This document shows, piece after piece, positions 34,777-44,903 of a stretch of 64,000 nucleotides of DNA (the first letter of the stretch is position 1; every line of letters starts with the position of its first letter). The notes beneath the pieces were generated by a model. It had not been told where the DNA came from, did no database searches, and saw nothing but the letters and a program-made list of their open reading frames with translations. A program made the position numbers and the translations under genes. Source of the stretch: Salinigranum salinum (GTDB taxonomy: Archaea; Halobacteriota; Halobacteria; Halobacteriales; Haloferacaceae); assembly GCF_009176545.1 (NCBI RefSeq), contig NZ_VTOJ01000001.1, positions 1,860,001 to 1,924,000 on the forward strand. The letters run 5' to 3'.

Positions 34777-35286
34777 ATGAGCGATCTGATCGACCCGGCA
34801 GCGTATCGGGACCACCTCGGGGAGACGGAGACGGTCGATCTGGGGCCGATCACTCGGAGAGAGATCCGACGGTACGCGCGTGCCGTCGAGGACGACAACC
34901 CGCTGTTCTGGGACCGGGAGTACGCGACGGACCACGGGTACGATGACCTCGTCGTCCCTCCCAACATGCCTCCGTCGATCCTGGAGCCGGGCGCCGGTGC
35001 ACCGACGGACGAACTCCGGGACGACGGACTCCCCCCGTCGCTCGGTGTCGAGCCTCCGCTGCCCGACGGAGTCCGCACGATGAAGGGAGAACGACAGCTC
35101 ACGTTCCACCAGTACGCCACTGCGGGCGACCCGATAATCCGCGAGAGTACCTTCGACGACATCTATCAGAAGGAGGGATCGAACGCGGGAACGTTGACCT
35201 TCACAGTCGTCGTCGAGGAGTACTTCGTCGGCGAGGAACCGATCGTGACGAACAGACAGGTCCACCTGCACTACGATCCGGGATGA
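34777..35286 (+). CDS. Hot-dog hydratase, N-terminal half (FAS1/HTD2-like dehydratase domain)
   Basis: A 169-residue hot-dog-fold protein of the FAS1-dehydratase/MaoC N-terminal type. 'ITRREIRRYARAVEDDNPLF' and 'WDREYATDHGYDDLVVPPNM' are the family's helix and substrate-pocket blocks; 'GERQLTFHQYATAGDPI' is the central strand. Such halves pair with a second hot-dog subunit to hydrate enoyl-CoA substrates, as in mesaconyl-C4-CoA hydratase and HTD2. The ATG lies behind an AT-rich promoter ('ccttagattattgcc'). Its stop overlaps the next ATG (ATGA), so both halves are coupled. Confidence 0.8.
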   Translation: MSDLIDPAAYRDHLGETETVDLGPITRREIRRYARAVEDDNPLFWDREYATDHGYDDLVVPPNMPPSILEPGAGAPTDELRDDGLPPSLGVEPPLPDGVRTMKGERQLTFHQYATAGDPIIRESTFDDIYQKEGSNAGTLTFTVVVEEYFVGEEPIVTNRQVHLHYDPG

Positions 35287-35693
35287 CCCGACCGACCGAC
35301 ACGTCGGTGGGCGACCGGCTCGACACGCTCGAGAAGACGTTCACACGCCCACAGCTGTTCAGGTTCAGCGCCGTCCGGTGGAACCCACACAGGGTCCACT
35401 ACGACCGGAGATACGCCACGGAGGAGGAAGGACAGCCCGACGTCCTCGTCCACGGGCCGCTGCACGAAGCGGCGATCCAGCAGTTGCTGATGGACTGGGT
35501 CGGATCCGACGGCAGGCTCCTCGAACTGAGCTGTCGGATCGTCGGTCGAGCGGTCCCGGAGGAGCCGTACCTCGTCGAGGCCGAAGTCACTGCGGTCGAC
35601 GAGCGCGACGGGACGGTCGAGTTCGACGTCTGGACGCATCAGGCCGGAGAGCGGTGCGCCGACGGGAGTGCAGTCGTCCGACTCGAACGGTAA
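35283..35693 (+). CDS. Hot-dog hydratase, C-terminal half (HTD2/mesaconyl-CoA-hydratase-like)
   Basis: A 136-residue hot-dog protein carrying the catalytic-type segment 'RWNPHRVHYDRRYATEEEG' followed by 'VLVHGPLHEAAIQQLL'. This matches the WNxHRIHYD...HGPL pattern of HTD2 and 3-methylfumaryl(mesaconyl)-C4-CoA hydratases. With the preceding subunit it should form a two-chain enoyl-CoA hydratase. No CoA ligase, transferase or dehydrogenase gene is adjacent, so the pathway is not revealed. Translation is coupled to the first subunit through ATGA. Confidence 0.8.
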   Translation: MTRPTDTSVGDRLDTLEKTFTRPQLFRFSAVRWNPHRVHYDRRYATEEEGQPDVLVHGPLHEAAIQQLLMDWVGSDGRLLELSCRIVGRAVPEEPYLVEAEVTAVDERDGTVEFDVWTHQAGERCADGSAVVRLER

Positions 35694-35790
35694 CGGACGT
35701 GGCGCTCGTCGGTCGGGGATCCGTCGAATGGCGACACGCTCCAGCACGAACGGCGCGCTCACCCGGGCCGTCACGCGACACGAAGGACAC

Positions 35791-35800
35791 TTTTATATAC
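35791..35800 (+). promoter_or_regulatory. TATA box of the leuA region
   Basis: 'cacttttatatactg' is the strongest TATA-like element in this part of the window. Transcription would be expected to begin 25-30 bp downstream, at about 35820, only a few bases before the ATG at 35825. That makes the TTG at 35814, the only start codon of the intact leuA frame in this region, lie upstream of the predicted transcript. Confidence 0.65.
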
Positions 35801-35813
35801 TGTCGACGGCTCC

Positions 35814-37082
<1,269 letters not shown>

Positions 37083-37202
37083 GATGTCCCGCCTCCCGTT
37101 CGCTCCCACCCGCGAGCCGCAGGTCCAGGTCCGCGACGACCACGGTCCGGTACGACGACGGCCGATCCCTCGACGCGAGGGCAGCGGCCGCTCACGAAAG
37201 GG

Positions 37203-37209
37203 TTTTATG
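37203..37209 (+). promoter_or_regulatory. TATA-like element before the ilvB leader
   Basis: 'agggttttatgatcc' gives a TTTTAT box about 28 bp before the ATG of the 32-codon leader ORF and about 220 bp before ilvB. It is the only convincing TATA-like element in the 345-bp gap between leuA and ilvB, so the ilvB message probably carries a long leader, unusual in haloarchaea. Confidence 0.5.
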
Positions 37210-37234
37210 ATCCGAGCGTATCGCTTCGGGTACG

Positions 37235-37333
37235 ATGAGGCATCTCACCCGTGGCAGCGGTGCTCGGTCGACGAGCACGGGCGCTCCCAGGGTCGATGCC
37301 GCCGCCATCCGGTCGATCGTAGGGGCTGTCTAG
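37235..37333 (+). other. Candidate leader-peptide ORF upstream of ilvB
   Basis: A 32-codon ORF starting with ATG close to the predicted transcript start. It is Arg/Ser/Gly-rich at first ('MRHLTRGSGARS') and ends 'VDAAAIRSIVGAV' and TAG. Five of the last 13 residues are Ile or Val, products of the pathway encoded downstream. The stop codon lies in the loop of a hairpin at 37321-37339. This is the arrangement of ribosome-mediated attenuators in bacterial ilvB operons. It is an inference from layout only; the peptide is short and codon bias cannot be judged. Confidence 0.4.
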
Positions 37334-37339
37334 GCCCCT
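37321..37339 (+). promoter_or_regulatory. Hairpin overlapping the end of the ilvB leader ORF
   Basis: 'aggggc-tgtctag-gcccct' forms a 6-bp GC-rich stem with a 7-base loop that contains the leader's stop codon. It is followed by a pyrimidine-rich run ('cactccctcttctc'). A ribosome paused on the Ile/Val codons would cover the left arm. The rest of the gap to the ilvB ATG (37340-37427) holds no other feature that I can support. Confidence 0.4.
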
Positions 37340-37427
37340 CACTCCCTCTTCTCAGCGCGGACTGGACCGACCCGAACACAGTGGCGTGTAGCGACCAACA
37401 CCGAACCCAAGCCGAGGAACCAAACAC

Positions 37428-39233
37428 ATGAGCGAACGAGCGACACCGAAACCCGAGGCGGACGATCCCGAGAGCGGGTCGACCGACGCGGAAGCACAGC
37501 CACGAACAGACGAACCAGCGGACGAACGACCGCCGGTGACCACCGGGGCGTCGTCGGTGATCCGCGCGCTCGAGGGGGCGGGCGTCGAGGCGGCGTTCGG
37601 CGTCCAGGGCGGTGCCATCATGCCCGTCTACGACGCCCTCTTCGACTCGTCGATCCGGCACGTGATGATGGCCCACGAACAGGGCGCGGCCCACGCCGCG
37701 GACGCCTACGGCGTCGTCCGTGACGAACCGGGCGTCTGTCTCGCCACGTCGGGCCCCGGCGCGACCAACCTCGTCACGGGACTGGCGGACGCGAACATGG
37801 ACTCCGACGCCGTGCTCGCGCTCACCGGCCAGGTGCCGAGCGACATGGTCGGTTCCGACGCCTTCCAGGAGACCGACACCATCGGCGTCACCGCGCCGAT
37901 CACGAAGCACAACTACTTCGCGGGCGACGCGGACACGGTCGGCGACACCGTCGGCGAGGCGTTCGCGCTTGCCGGCATGGGTCGGCCGGGTCCTACCCTG
38001 GTCGACCTCCCGAAGGACATCACGCAGGCGGAGACGGGTCGCGACCCCGGCCCGGCTCGGCCGCCGAAGACGTACAACCCGCAGATGGAGGCCGACGCCA
38101 AGGACGTCAAGGTGGCGGCGAGGGCCATCGAGAACGCCGAGAAACCCCTGCTGCTGTTCGGCGGCGGCGTCATCAAGGGCGACGCCACCGAAACCGCCCG
38201 TGCGTTCGCCACCGACCACGGCATCCCCGTGGTGACGACGATGCCCGGTATCGGCTCCTTCCCCGAGGACCACGAGCTCTGCCTGTCGTGGGCCGGCATG
38301 CACGGAACCGGCTACGCCAACATGGCGATCACCCACACCGACCTGCTGATCGCGGTCGGGACGCGGTTCGACGACCGACTCACCGGTGGCATCGACACGT
38401 TCGCCCCGGAGGCGGAGGTCGTCCACATCGACATCGACCCCGCCGAGATCAGTAAGAACGTCCACGCCGACTACCCGCTCGTCGGCGACGCGGGGCGCGT
38501 GCTCGACCAGGTCGACTCCACCATGGCGCACTCGCCCGACGCCCGCGAGTGGCGCGACCAGTGCCAGCAGTGGAAGTCGGAGTATCCGATGGACTACGCG
38601 GCACCCGCCGACGAACCCCTCAAGCCGCAGTTCGTCGTCGAGGCGTTCGACGAGGCCACGCCCGACGACACCATCGTCACCACGGGCGTCGGCCAGCACC
38701 AGATGTGGGCCTCGCAGTACTGGACCTACCGCGAACCCCGGACGTGGGTCTCATCGCACGGGCTCGGGACGATGGGCTACGGTCTCCCGGCGGCGATCGG
38801 CGCACGCCTCGCCGCGGACCAGATGGGCGACGAGGACCGCACCGTGGTCTGCTTCGACGGCGACGGCTCCTTCCTGATGACGATGCAGGAGCTCTCCGTG
38901 GCCGTGCGCGAGAACATGGACATCACGGTCGCCGTCCTCAACAACGAGTACATCGGGATGGTCCGCCAGTGGCAGGACGCCTTCTACGAGGGGCGGCGGA
39001 TGGCCGCCGAGTACAACTGGTGTCCGGAGTTCGACAAGCTGGCGGAGGCGTTCGGTGCCCGCGGCTGGCGCGTCGACGACTACGACCAGGTGGCAGACGC
39101 CGTCGAGGAGGCGCTGGCGTACGACGGGCCGAGCGTCATCGACTTCCACGTCGACCCGGCCGAGAACGTCTACCCGATGGTCGCGTCGGGCGCACCCAAC
39201 GGGAAGTTCGCGCTCTCGGAGGACCAGCTATGA
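37428..39233 (+). CDS. ilvB: Acetolactate synthase, large (catalytic) subunit
   Basis: A 601-residue ThDP enzyme forming acetolactate or acetohydroxybutyrate for valine, leucine and isoleucine. After a ~35-residue acidic N-terminal extension, the PYR domain has 'GVQGGAIMPVYDAL' and the catalytic Glu in 'MMAHEQGAAHAADAYG'. The FAD/central domain has 'DLPKDIT' and 'GVGTRFDDRLTG'-like 'VGTRFDDRLTGGI'. The ThDP motif is 'CFDGDGSFLMTMQEL' to 'VAVLNNEYIGMVRQWQ'. Its stop overlaps the ATG of ilvN (ATGA). Family assignment is secure. Confidence 0.97.
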   Translation: MSERATPKPEADDPESGSTDAEAQPRTDEPADERPPVTTGASSVIRALEGAGVEAAFGVQGGAIMPVYDALFDSSIRHVMMAHEQGAAHAADAYGVVRDEPGVCLATSGPGATNLVTGLADANMDSDAVLALTGQVPSDMVGSDAFQETDTIGVTAPITKHNYFAGDADTVGDTVGEAFALAGMGRPGPTLVDLPKDITQAETGRDPGPARPPKTYNPQMEADAKDVKVAARAIENAEKPLLLFGGGVIKGDATETARAFATDHGIPVVTTMPGIGSFPEDHELCLSWAGMHGTGYANMAITHTDLLIAVGTRFDDRLTGGIDTFAPEAEVVHIDIDPAEISKNVHADYPLVGDAGRVLDQVDSTMAHSPDAREWRDQCQQWKSEYPMDYAAPADEPLKPQFVVEAFDEATPDDTIVTTGVGQHQMWASQYWTYREPRTWVSSHGLGTMGYGLPAAIGARLAADQMGDEDRTVVCFDGDGSFLMTMQELSVAVRENMDITVAVLNNEYIGMVRQWQDAFYEGRRMAAEYNWCPEFDKLAEAFGARGWRVDDYDQVADAVEEALAYDGPSVIDFHVDPAENVYPMVASGAPNGKFALSEDQL

Positions 39234-39889
39234 GTTCGGACCGAACCCCCACAGCGGAGTCGTCACGAGCCGAAGACACCCACAGGACGGGACTGAAAGG
39301 GCCCGGCCCGGACGAACGGCCGCACCCGCAGGGCCGGCGCAACAGCCAGGGCATCCGGATCGACCCCGAGGTCGAGGCCGAACCCGACACCCGCGAGGCG
39401 GTGCTCTCCGCGCTCGTCGTCAACGAACCCGGCGTGCTCGCTCGCGCGTCCGGGCTGTTCGCCCGCCGGCAGTTCAACATCGAGTCGCTCACCGTCGGCA
39501 CGACGCAGACCGAGGAGTACTCCCGCATCACGCTCGTCATCCGCGAACCGGAGCCGGGCATCGAACAGGCGAAGAAGCAACTGGAGAAGCTCGTGCCGGT
39601 CATCTCGGTGACGGAACTCACCGACGACGCCGTCCGCCGCGAACTCGCGCTCATCAAGATCGACGGCGAGCACCCCGACCAGATCGCCGCGGTCGCCGAC
39701 ATGTACGACGGCACCGTGGTCGACGCCTGCGCGGAGGCGATCACGGTCGAGGTGACGGGCCCGAAGAAGACCATCGAGAACGCGCTCGACACGTTCGAGC
39801 GGTTCGGCGTCCGCGAGATCGTTCGGACCGGCGCGGCGGCGCTGGAGGCGGGCGCGAACGCGACGGCGAAGCAGTGGCCGGACGACTGA
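39230..39889 (+). CDS. ilvN: Acetolactate synthase, small (regulatory) subunit
   Basis: A 219-residue regulatory subunit. After ~50 polar residues comes an ACT domain ('VLSALVVNEPGVLARASGLF', 'RRQFNIESLTVGTTQTEEYS'). A C-terminal domain follows ('VRRELALIKIDGEHPDQIAAV', 'EVTGPKKTIENALDTFERFG'). It confers valine feedback inhibition on IlvB in bacteria. The N-terminal extension is longer than in bacterial IlvH and rich in Asp/Glu/Arg, as is common in haloarchaeal proteins. The start overlaps the ilvB stop; ilvC follows after 51 bp. Confidence 0.95.
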   Translation: MSSDRTPTAESSRAEDTHRTGLKGPGPDERPHPQGRRNSQGIRIDPEVEAEPDTREAVLSALVVNEPGVLARASGLFARRQFNIESLTVGTTQTEEYSRITLVIREPEPGIEQAKKQLEKLVPVISVTELTDDAVRRELALIKIDGEHPDQIAAVADMYDGTVVDACAEAITVEVTGPKKTIENALDTFERFGVREIVRTGAAALEAGANATAKQWPDD

Positions 39890-39940
39890 GCCGGCGACGG
39901 ACCGAAACGTAAAAACATCAGCTTTCCACCTATCCAATCC

Positions 39941-40993
39941 ATGTCAGACGCCGAATTCACTATCGACGTATACTACGACGACGACGCGGATCGCTCGCAG
40001 ATCGACGACAAGACGGTCGCAGTCCTCGGCTACGGGAGTCAGGGCCACGCACACGCGCAGAACCTCGCCGACTCCGGGGTAGACGTGGTCGTCGGACTCC
40101 GCGAGGGCTCCTCGTCGCGCGCGGCAGCCGAATCCGACGGGCTCCGCGTGGCGACACCCGTCGAGGCGGCCGCCCAGGCCGACATCGTCTCGATGCTGGT
40201 CCCCGACACCGTCCAGCCGGCGGTGTTCGAGGCCATCCGTGACGAACTCGAACCCGGCAACACGCTCCAGTTCGCCCACGGCTTCAACATCCACTACAAC
40301 CAGATCGTCCCCCCCGAAGACGTCGACGTGACGATGATCGCACCGAAGTCGCCGGGCCACCTCGTCCGCCGCAACTACGAGAACGACGAGGGAACGCCCG
40401 GTCTCCTCGCGGTGTACCAGGACGCCACCGGCTCCGCGAAGGGCGAGGCACTCGCGTACGCCCACGCCATCGGCTGTACCCGCGCGGGCGTCGTCGAGAC
40501 CACGTTCAAAGAGGAGACCGAGACGGACCTCTTCGGCGAACAGGCCGTCCTCTGCGGAGGGATCGCCTCGCTCATCAAACAGGGGTACGAGACGCTCGTC
40601 GACGCGGGCTACTCGAAGGAGATGGCGTACTTCGAGTGTCTCAACGAGATGAAGCTCATCGTCGACCTGATGTACGAGGGTGGGCTCGGCGCGATGTGGG
40701 GTTCGGTCTCCGATACCGCCGAGTTCGGCGGACTCACCCGCGGCGACCGTGTCATCGACGACCACGCCCGCGAGAACATGGAGGCGATCCTCGAGGAGGT
40801 CCAGTCGGGCGAGTTCGCCCAGGAGTGGATCACCGAGAACCAGGCCAACCGACCCAAGTACTGGCAGCTCCGCGCGCAGGAGGAGAACCACGAGATCGAA
40901 GAGGTCGGCGCGCGCCTGCGCGGGCTGTTCGCGTGGGCCGAGGAGGAAGAAGAGGCGACCGAAGACGACGGGAAGATCACACTGAACGAGTGA
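39941..40993 (+). CDS. ilvC: Ketol-acid reductoisomerase (class I)
   Basis: A 350-residue enzyme converting acetolactate to dihydroxyisovalerate with NAD(P)H. The dinucleotide motif is '[20 protein letters not shown]'. The knotted C-terminal domain has the Mg-binding '[19 protein letters not shown]' and '[20 protein letters not shown]'. Length matches class I with a short acidic C-terminal extension ('[17 protein letters not shown]'). The start ATG follows 'caatcc'; the 51-bp spacer after ilvN contains 'cgtaaaaacatc', which may provide an internal promoter. Confidence 0.97.
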   Translation: MSDAEFTIDVYYDDDADRSQIDDKTVAVLGYGSQGHAHAQNLADSGVDVVVGLREGSSSRAAAESDGLRVATPVEAAAQADIVSMLVPDTVQPAVFEAIRDELEPGNTLQFAHGFNIHYNQIVPPEDVDVTMIAPKSPGHLVRRNYENDEGTPGLLAVYQDATGSAKGEALAYAHAIGCTRAGVVETTFKEETETDLFGEQAVLCGGIASLIKQGYETLVDAGYSKEMAYFECLNEMKLIVDLMYEGGLGAMWGSVSDTAEFGGLTRGDRVIDDHARENMEAILEEVQSGEFAQEWITENQANRPKYWQLRAQEENHEIEEVGARLRGLFAWAEEEEEATEDDGKITLNE

Positions 40994-41009
40994 CGACCAG
41001 GAGAGACAC

Positions 41010-41315
41010 ATGACACGCAAGATGAAAGACATCGAACACACGAACCCCCACACGGGGGAGGCGTTCGGCGCGAACGGGGGCGTGTTCACGCGCGGGCCCG
41101 CCGCCGCCGACGGCGGCACGGAGGGCGACGAGATGAGAGACGTCGAACACACCGCGCCCGACGGCGACGGCGCGAACGAGGTGTGGGAACGCGGCCCAGA
41201 CCGCGAGGAGACCGACGAGACGCCGCCGACCGACGAGACCGACGAGGCGGCACCGACCGACGAGGTGAAAGCCGACGGGACAGTACCGGATCCAGAGGAA
41301 ACCACAGATGAGTGA
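41010..41315 (+). CDS. Small acidic protein between ilvC and leuC with an internal duplication
   Basis: A 101-residue hydrophilic protein of unknown function. It contains two related segments: '[15 protein letters not shown]' leading to 'GGVFTRGP' (residues about 5-30) and '[22 protein letters not shown]' in two pieces (about 42-63). The shared pattern is M-[KR]-D-[IV]-E-H-T-x-P ... [FW]-x-RGP. The rest is Asp/Glu/Thr/Pro-rich and probably disordered. It starts 16 bp after ilvC and overlaps leuC by 8 bp, so it is coordinately expressed with the pathway. A scaffold or regulatory role for pathway enzymes is possible, but nothing in the sequence proves it. Confidence 0.8.
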   Translation: MTRKMKDIEHTNPHTGEAFGANGGVFTRGPAAADGGTEGDEMRDVEHTAPDGDGANEVWERGPDREETDETPPTDETDEAAPTDEVKADGTVPDPEETTDE

Positions 41316-42729
41316 GGGAACACTGTACGACAAGGTGTGGGACCGCCACACGGTGACGGAGTTACCGACCGGACAGACGCAGCTGTTCGTCGGCCTCCAC
41401 CTCATCCACGAGGTGACGAGCCCGCAGGCGTTCGGGATGCTCCGCGAGCGCGATCTCGACGTCGCATACCCCGAACTGACCCACGCCACGGTCGACCACA
41501 TCGTCCCCACCGCGGACCAGTCGCGGCCCTACGGGGACAGCGCGGCCGAGGAGATGATGGCCGAACTCGAACAGAACGTCCGCGACGCGGGCATCGAGTT
41601 CGACGACCCGACGACCGGGAACCAGGGCATCGTCCACGTCATCGGGCCGGAGCAGGGCATCACCCAGCCCGGCAAGACCATCGTTTGTGGCGACAGCCAC
41701 ACGTCGACGCACGGCGCGTTCGGTGCACTCGCGTTCGGGATCGGGACGTCGCAGATCCGCGACGTGCTGGCGACGGGCTGTGTCGCCATGGAGAAACAGC
41801 AGGTCCGCAAGATCGAGGTCACGGGCGAACTCGGCGACGGTGTCGAGGCGAAAGACGTCATCCTCGAGATCATCCGTCGACTCGGCACCGAAGGGGGCGT
41901 CGGCTACGTCTACGAGTACGCGGGCGAGGCGATCGAGTCGCTGGACATGGAGGGGCGGATGAGCATCTGCAACATGTCCATCGAGGGCGGTGCCCGCGCG
42001 GGCTACGTCAACCCCGACGAGAAGACGTACGAGTGGCTCCGCGACACCGACGAATTCAGAGAGGACCCCGAGAAGTTCGAGCGACTCAAGCCGTACTGGG
42101 AGTCCATTTCGTCCGATGAAGACGCCGAGTACGACGACGTCGTCGTCGTCGACGGCGACGAGCTCGAACCCGTCGTCACGTGGGGGACGACCCCCGGGCA
42201 GGGGATCGGCATCTCGGAGCCGATCCCCCACCCCGACGAGCTCCCGAAGGCCAAGCAGGAGACGGCCCGCCGCGCGCAAGAGCACATGCGCGTGTCGCCC
42301 GGTGACACGATGGAGGGGTACGAGATCGACGTCGCGTTCCTCGGCTCGTGTACGAACTCCCGGCTCGCCGACCTCCGGCGTGCCGCCACGATCGTGAAGG
42401 GTCGGCAGGTCCACCCCGACGTCCGTGCGATGGTCGTCCCCGGCAGCCAGCGCGTCCAGCGCGCCGCCGAGGAAGAAGGGTTGAAAGAGATCTTCACCGA
42501 GGCCGGCTTCGAGTGGCGCAACGCCGGCTGTTCGATGTGTCTCGGCATGAACGAGGACCAGTTGCAGGGCGACGAGGCCTGCGCGTCCTCGTCGAACCGG
42601 AACTTCATCGGCCGACAGGGGTCGAAGGATGGGCGCACGATCCTCATGAACCCACGGATGGTCGCCGCCGCGGCCCTCAAGGGGGAAGTGACCGACGTGC
42701 GCGACCTCAAGGAGGTCGCACTGGCATGA
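41308..42729 (+). CDS. leuC: 3-isopropylmalate dehydratase, large subunit
   Basis: A 473-residue aconitase-family subunit isomerising 2- to 3-isopropylmalate. The three cluster cysteines are in '[16 protein letters not shown]' and '[15 protein letters not shown]'. '[20 protein letters not shown]' and '[19 protein letters not shown]' are typical LeuC blocks. The length is that of the bacterial-type single LeuC rather than the ~420-residue archaeal homoaconitase type. It overlaps the upstream small gene by 8 bp and leuD by ATGA. Confidence 0.97.
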   Translation: MSEGTLYDKVWDRHTVTELPTGQTQLFVGLHLIHEVTSPQAFGMLRERDLDVAYPELTHATVDHIVPTADQSRPYGDSAAEEMMAELEQNVRDAGIEFDDPTTGNQGIVHVIGPEQGITQPGKTIVCGDSHTSTHGAFGALAFGIGTSQIRDVLATGCVAMEKQQVRKIEVTGELGDGVEAKDVILEIIRRLGTEGGVGYVYEYAGEAIESLDMEGRMSICNMSIEGGARAGYVNPDEKTYEWLRDTDEFREDPEKFERLKPYWESISSDEDAEYDDVVVVDGDELEPVVTWGTTPGQGIGISEPIPHPDELPKAKQETARRAQEHMRVSPGDTMEGYEIDVAFLGSCTNSRLADLRRAATIVKGRQVHPDVRAMVVPGSQRVQRAAEEEGLKEIFTEAGFEWRNAGCSMCLGMNEDQLQGDEACASSSNRNFIGRQGSKDGRTILMNPRMVAAAALKGEVTDVRDLKEVALA

Positions 42730-43343
42730 GCGAGGTCGAGATCCCCGAGGTCGACTACGTCTCCGGGAGCGGCGTCCCCATCCGCGGCAACGACATCGAC
42801 ACCGACCAGATCATCCCGGCGCGGTTCATGAAGGTCGTCACCTTCGACGGGCTCGGCGAGTTCGCCTTCTTCGACCTGCGGTACGAGGACGACGACACGC
42901 CGAAGGACCACCCGTTCAACGAGGAGCGCTTCCAGGACTCCTCGGTGCTGGTCGTCAACGCCAACTTCGGCTGTGGCTCCTCGCGCGAGCACGCCCCACA
43001 GGCGCTCATGCGCTGGGGGATCGACGCCATCGTCGGCGAGTCGTTCGCCGAGATCTTCGCCGGGAACTGCCTCGCGCTCGGCATTCCGACCGTCACGGCC
43101 GATTCGGAGACGGTGGAGGCGATCCAAGAGTGGATCGACGAGCATCCGGACGGCGAGATCGCGGTCGACGTCGAGGCCGAGACGGTCACCTACGGCGACA
43201 CCACGGTCGACGTGACGGTCGACGACGCCCAGCGCAAGGCGCTCGTCGACGGCGAGTGGGACACGACGGCACTGATGCGGGCGAACCGGAACGCGACCCG
43301 CGAACTCGCCGAGTCGCTGCCGTACGTCGACCTCGAATCGTAG
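42726..43343 (+). CDS. leuD: 3-isopropylmalate dehydratase, small subunit
   Basis: A 205-residue swivel-domain subunit that completes the isopropylmalate isomerase with LeuC. Typical LeuD blocks are '[16 protein letters not shown]', '[20 protein letters not shown]', '[20 protein letters not shown]' and '[11 protein letters not shown]'. The ATG overlaps the leuC stop (ATGA). It is the last gene of the dense ilv-leu run; the next gene, a HAD hydrolase, starts 62 bp later and leuB is 1.5 kb on. Confidence 0.96.
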   Translation: MSEVEIPEVDYVSGSGVPIRGNDIDTDQIIPARFMKVVTFDGLGEFAFFDLRYEDDDTPKDHPFNEERFQDSSVLVVNANFGCGSSREHAPQALMRWGIDAIVGESFAEIFAGNCLALGIPTVTADSETVEAIQEWIDEHPDGEIAVDVEAETVTYGDTTVDVTVDDAQRKALVDGEWDTTALMRANRNATRELAESLPYVDLES

Positions 43344-43405
43344 CGCACACCGCTCGCTCGTCGGGCGAGCGTATTTCTGTCGACGGTTCGCAGGTTCGAC
43401 GAGAC

Positions 43406-44098
43406 ATGCCCCAGACGTTCGACGCCGACCGGGTCGAGGCGGTCCTGTTCGACTCCTACGGGACGCTCGTCGACACGCGATCGGCCGCACGGGTGCTCGA
43501 CGGGATCGTGGACGACCCGGACGTGGTCGCGACGGCGTGGCGCGAGAACGCCCTCTTTTACTCCGTGGTGGCCAACGACCTCGACCAGTACGACACGTAC
43601 TTCGAGCTCCACCTCGACGGGCTCCGGGACGCGCTCGGAGCCGAGGGAGTCGAACTCCCCGAGGACCGGCTCCGTGACCTCAACGGCGTGTACCACGATC
43701 TCGAGCCGTTCGGCGACGTGGCGCGAGGGTTCGAGCGGCTCGCCGCGGCCGGCTACCGGCCGTCGATCTGTTCGAACGGCAACCCCGAGATGCTTGACTC
43801 GCTGGTCGCGTCGACGGGGATCGCCGACATCGTCGCGGAGCGCGTGAGCGCACACGACGTGCGGACGCTCAAGCCCGCCCGGGAGCTGTACGAACACGCC
43901 GCCTCGCGGGTCGGGCGGGAGCCGAGACAGGTTGCCCACGTCACCGCCCACTGGATGGACGTCCAGGGGGCGATGAACGCCGGGATGCAGGGGGTACACC
44001 TGCGCCGGGACGGGGCACCAGCGTGGCCGTCGTTCGGCCCGGCCCCGACGCTCGCCGTCGACTCGCTCGACGCGCTCTGCGATCGACTCGGTGTCTGA
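43406..44098 (+). CDS. HAD-superfamily hydrolase, haloacid-dehalogenase type II-like
   Basis: A 230-residue HAD hydrolase. Motif I is 'AVLFDSYGTLVDTRSAARVL', with Ser-Tyr-Gly instead of the usual DxDGT second Asp, as in haloacid dehalogenases. Motif II is in 'PSICSNGNPEMLDSLVAST', motif III Lys in 'RTLKPARELYEHA', and motif IV is 'VAHVTAHWMDVQGAMNAGM', where the expected D is partly replaced. The lack of the acid Asp fits L-2-haloacid dehalogenase chemistry or a non-phosphatase role. It sits between leuD and leuB but no link to leucine synthesis is evident. Confidence 0.82.
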   Translation: MPQTFDADRVEAVLFDSYGTLVDTRSAARVLDGIVDDPDVVATAWRENALFYSVVANDLDQYDTYFELHLDGLRDALGAEGVELPEDRLRDLNGVYHDLEPFGDVARGFERLAAAGYRPSICSNGNPEMLDSLVASTGIADIVAERVSAHDVRTLKPARELYEHAASRVGREPRQVAHVTAHWMDVQGAMNAGMQGVHLRRDGAPAWPSFGPAPTLAVDSLDALCDRLGV

Positions 44099-44190
44099 GG
44101 ACGTGACACGTGGGGTCGGACGAGGCGTGCGACGGGCGCCTCCGCTCCCGTTCCGTGCGGTTCCGTCCAGTTCCGCTCGGTTCTGTCGGG

Positions 44191-44640
44191 TTACGCCGGC
44201 TCCTCCTCGCCCGCCCCGACGAGTTCGTCGAACCGGGCCGGATCCTCGGTGAGTTCTCTGAACGTGGCGGCCGCGAGGAACCGGGTCGGCGCGACGACCC
44301 ACTCCGACGTCGCCGCGTCGTGGGGATCGGGTGCGTCCGTGTCGAACCACCACGCGACGTACCGTCCGTCTTCGAGGCGGGCCGTCGGGAGGAGACGATC
44401 CTTCACCATCGTGTCGACGCGGGTCCTCGCGTCGAGTCGTGGCGATTCGTCGGGAGCGGGCGGTTCGCGGATCTCGATCGAGACGTGTCGGCTCCCGTGC
44501 GTGGGACCGTCGGCCACGGGGCGTTCGTCGGGACCGGGTACCTCGTCGACGTCCGCCGTCCCGTCCGTTTCGGTGGTCCCCTCATCCTCGATCCCGTCGG
44601 GGGCCGTCTCCCCGTTCTCGGTCCCATCACTGCTTTTCAT
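44191..44640 (-). CDS. Haloarchaeal protein of unknown function with an acidic N-terminus
   Basis: A 149-residue protein. The first ~60 residues are Asp/Glu/Thr/Gly/Pro-rich and likely disordered. The rest ('[20 protein letters not shown]', '[14 protein letters not shown]', '[19 protein letters not shown]') has the look of a small folded domain. No catalytic motif is seen and I do not recognise the family. It lies on the opposite strand between the HAD gene and leuB. The folded part and codon pattern argue for a real gene. Confidence 0.6.
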   Translation of the reverse strand: MKSSDGTENGETAPDGIEDEGTTETDGTADVDEVPGPDERPVADGPTHGSRHVSIEIREPPAPDESPRLDARTRVDTMVKDRLLPTARLEDGRYVAWWFDTDAPDPHDAATSEWVVAPTRFLAAATFRELTEDPARFDELVGAGEEEPA

Positions 44641-44903
44641 CGTCGTCCCCCGATGGCGACCGTCCGCCGACCCGTCACGCGTGGCTGCCAGCGAGTCGGT
44701 TCGTCACTCCGCCAGCGACAGTGCATACGCGGCCAGTGAACGGCCCCGCTCATAAGCTTCAGTCGGCCGTCCGTCAGACGGTCCCGCGACGTGTCGGGTG
44801 TCGGTGGCGCGAACACACCCTGGCCCGCCCCCGTTCCTGGTCGTCCACCGTGCGACGGACGCGGACCGACCCATTCATCACCGGGCCGCACACGCAGGTA
44901 ACC

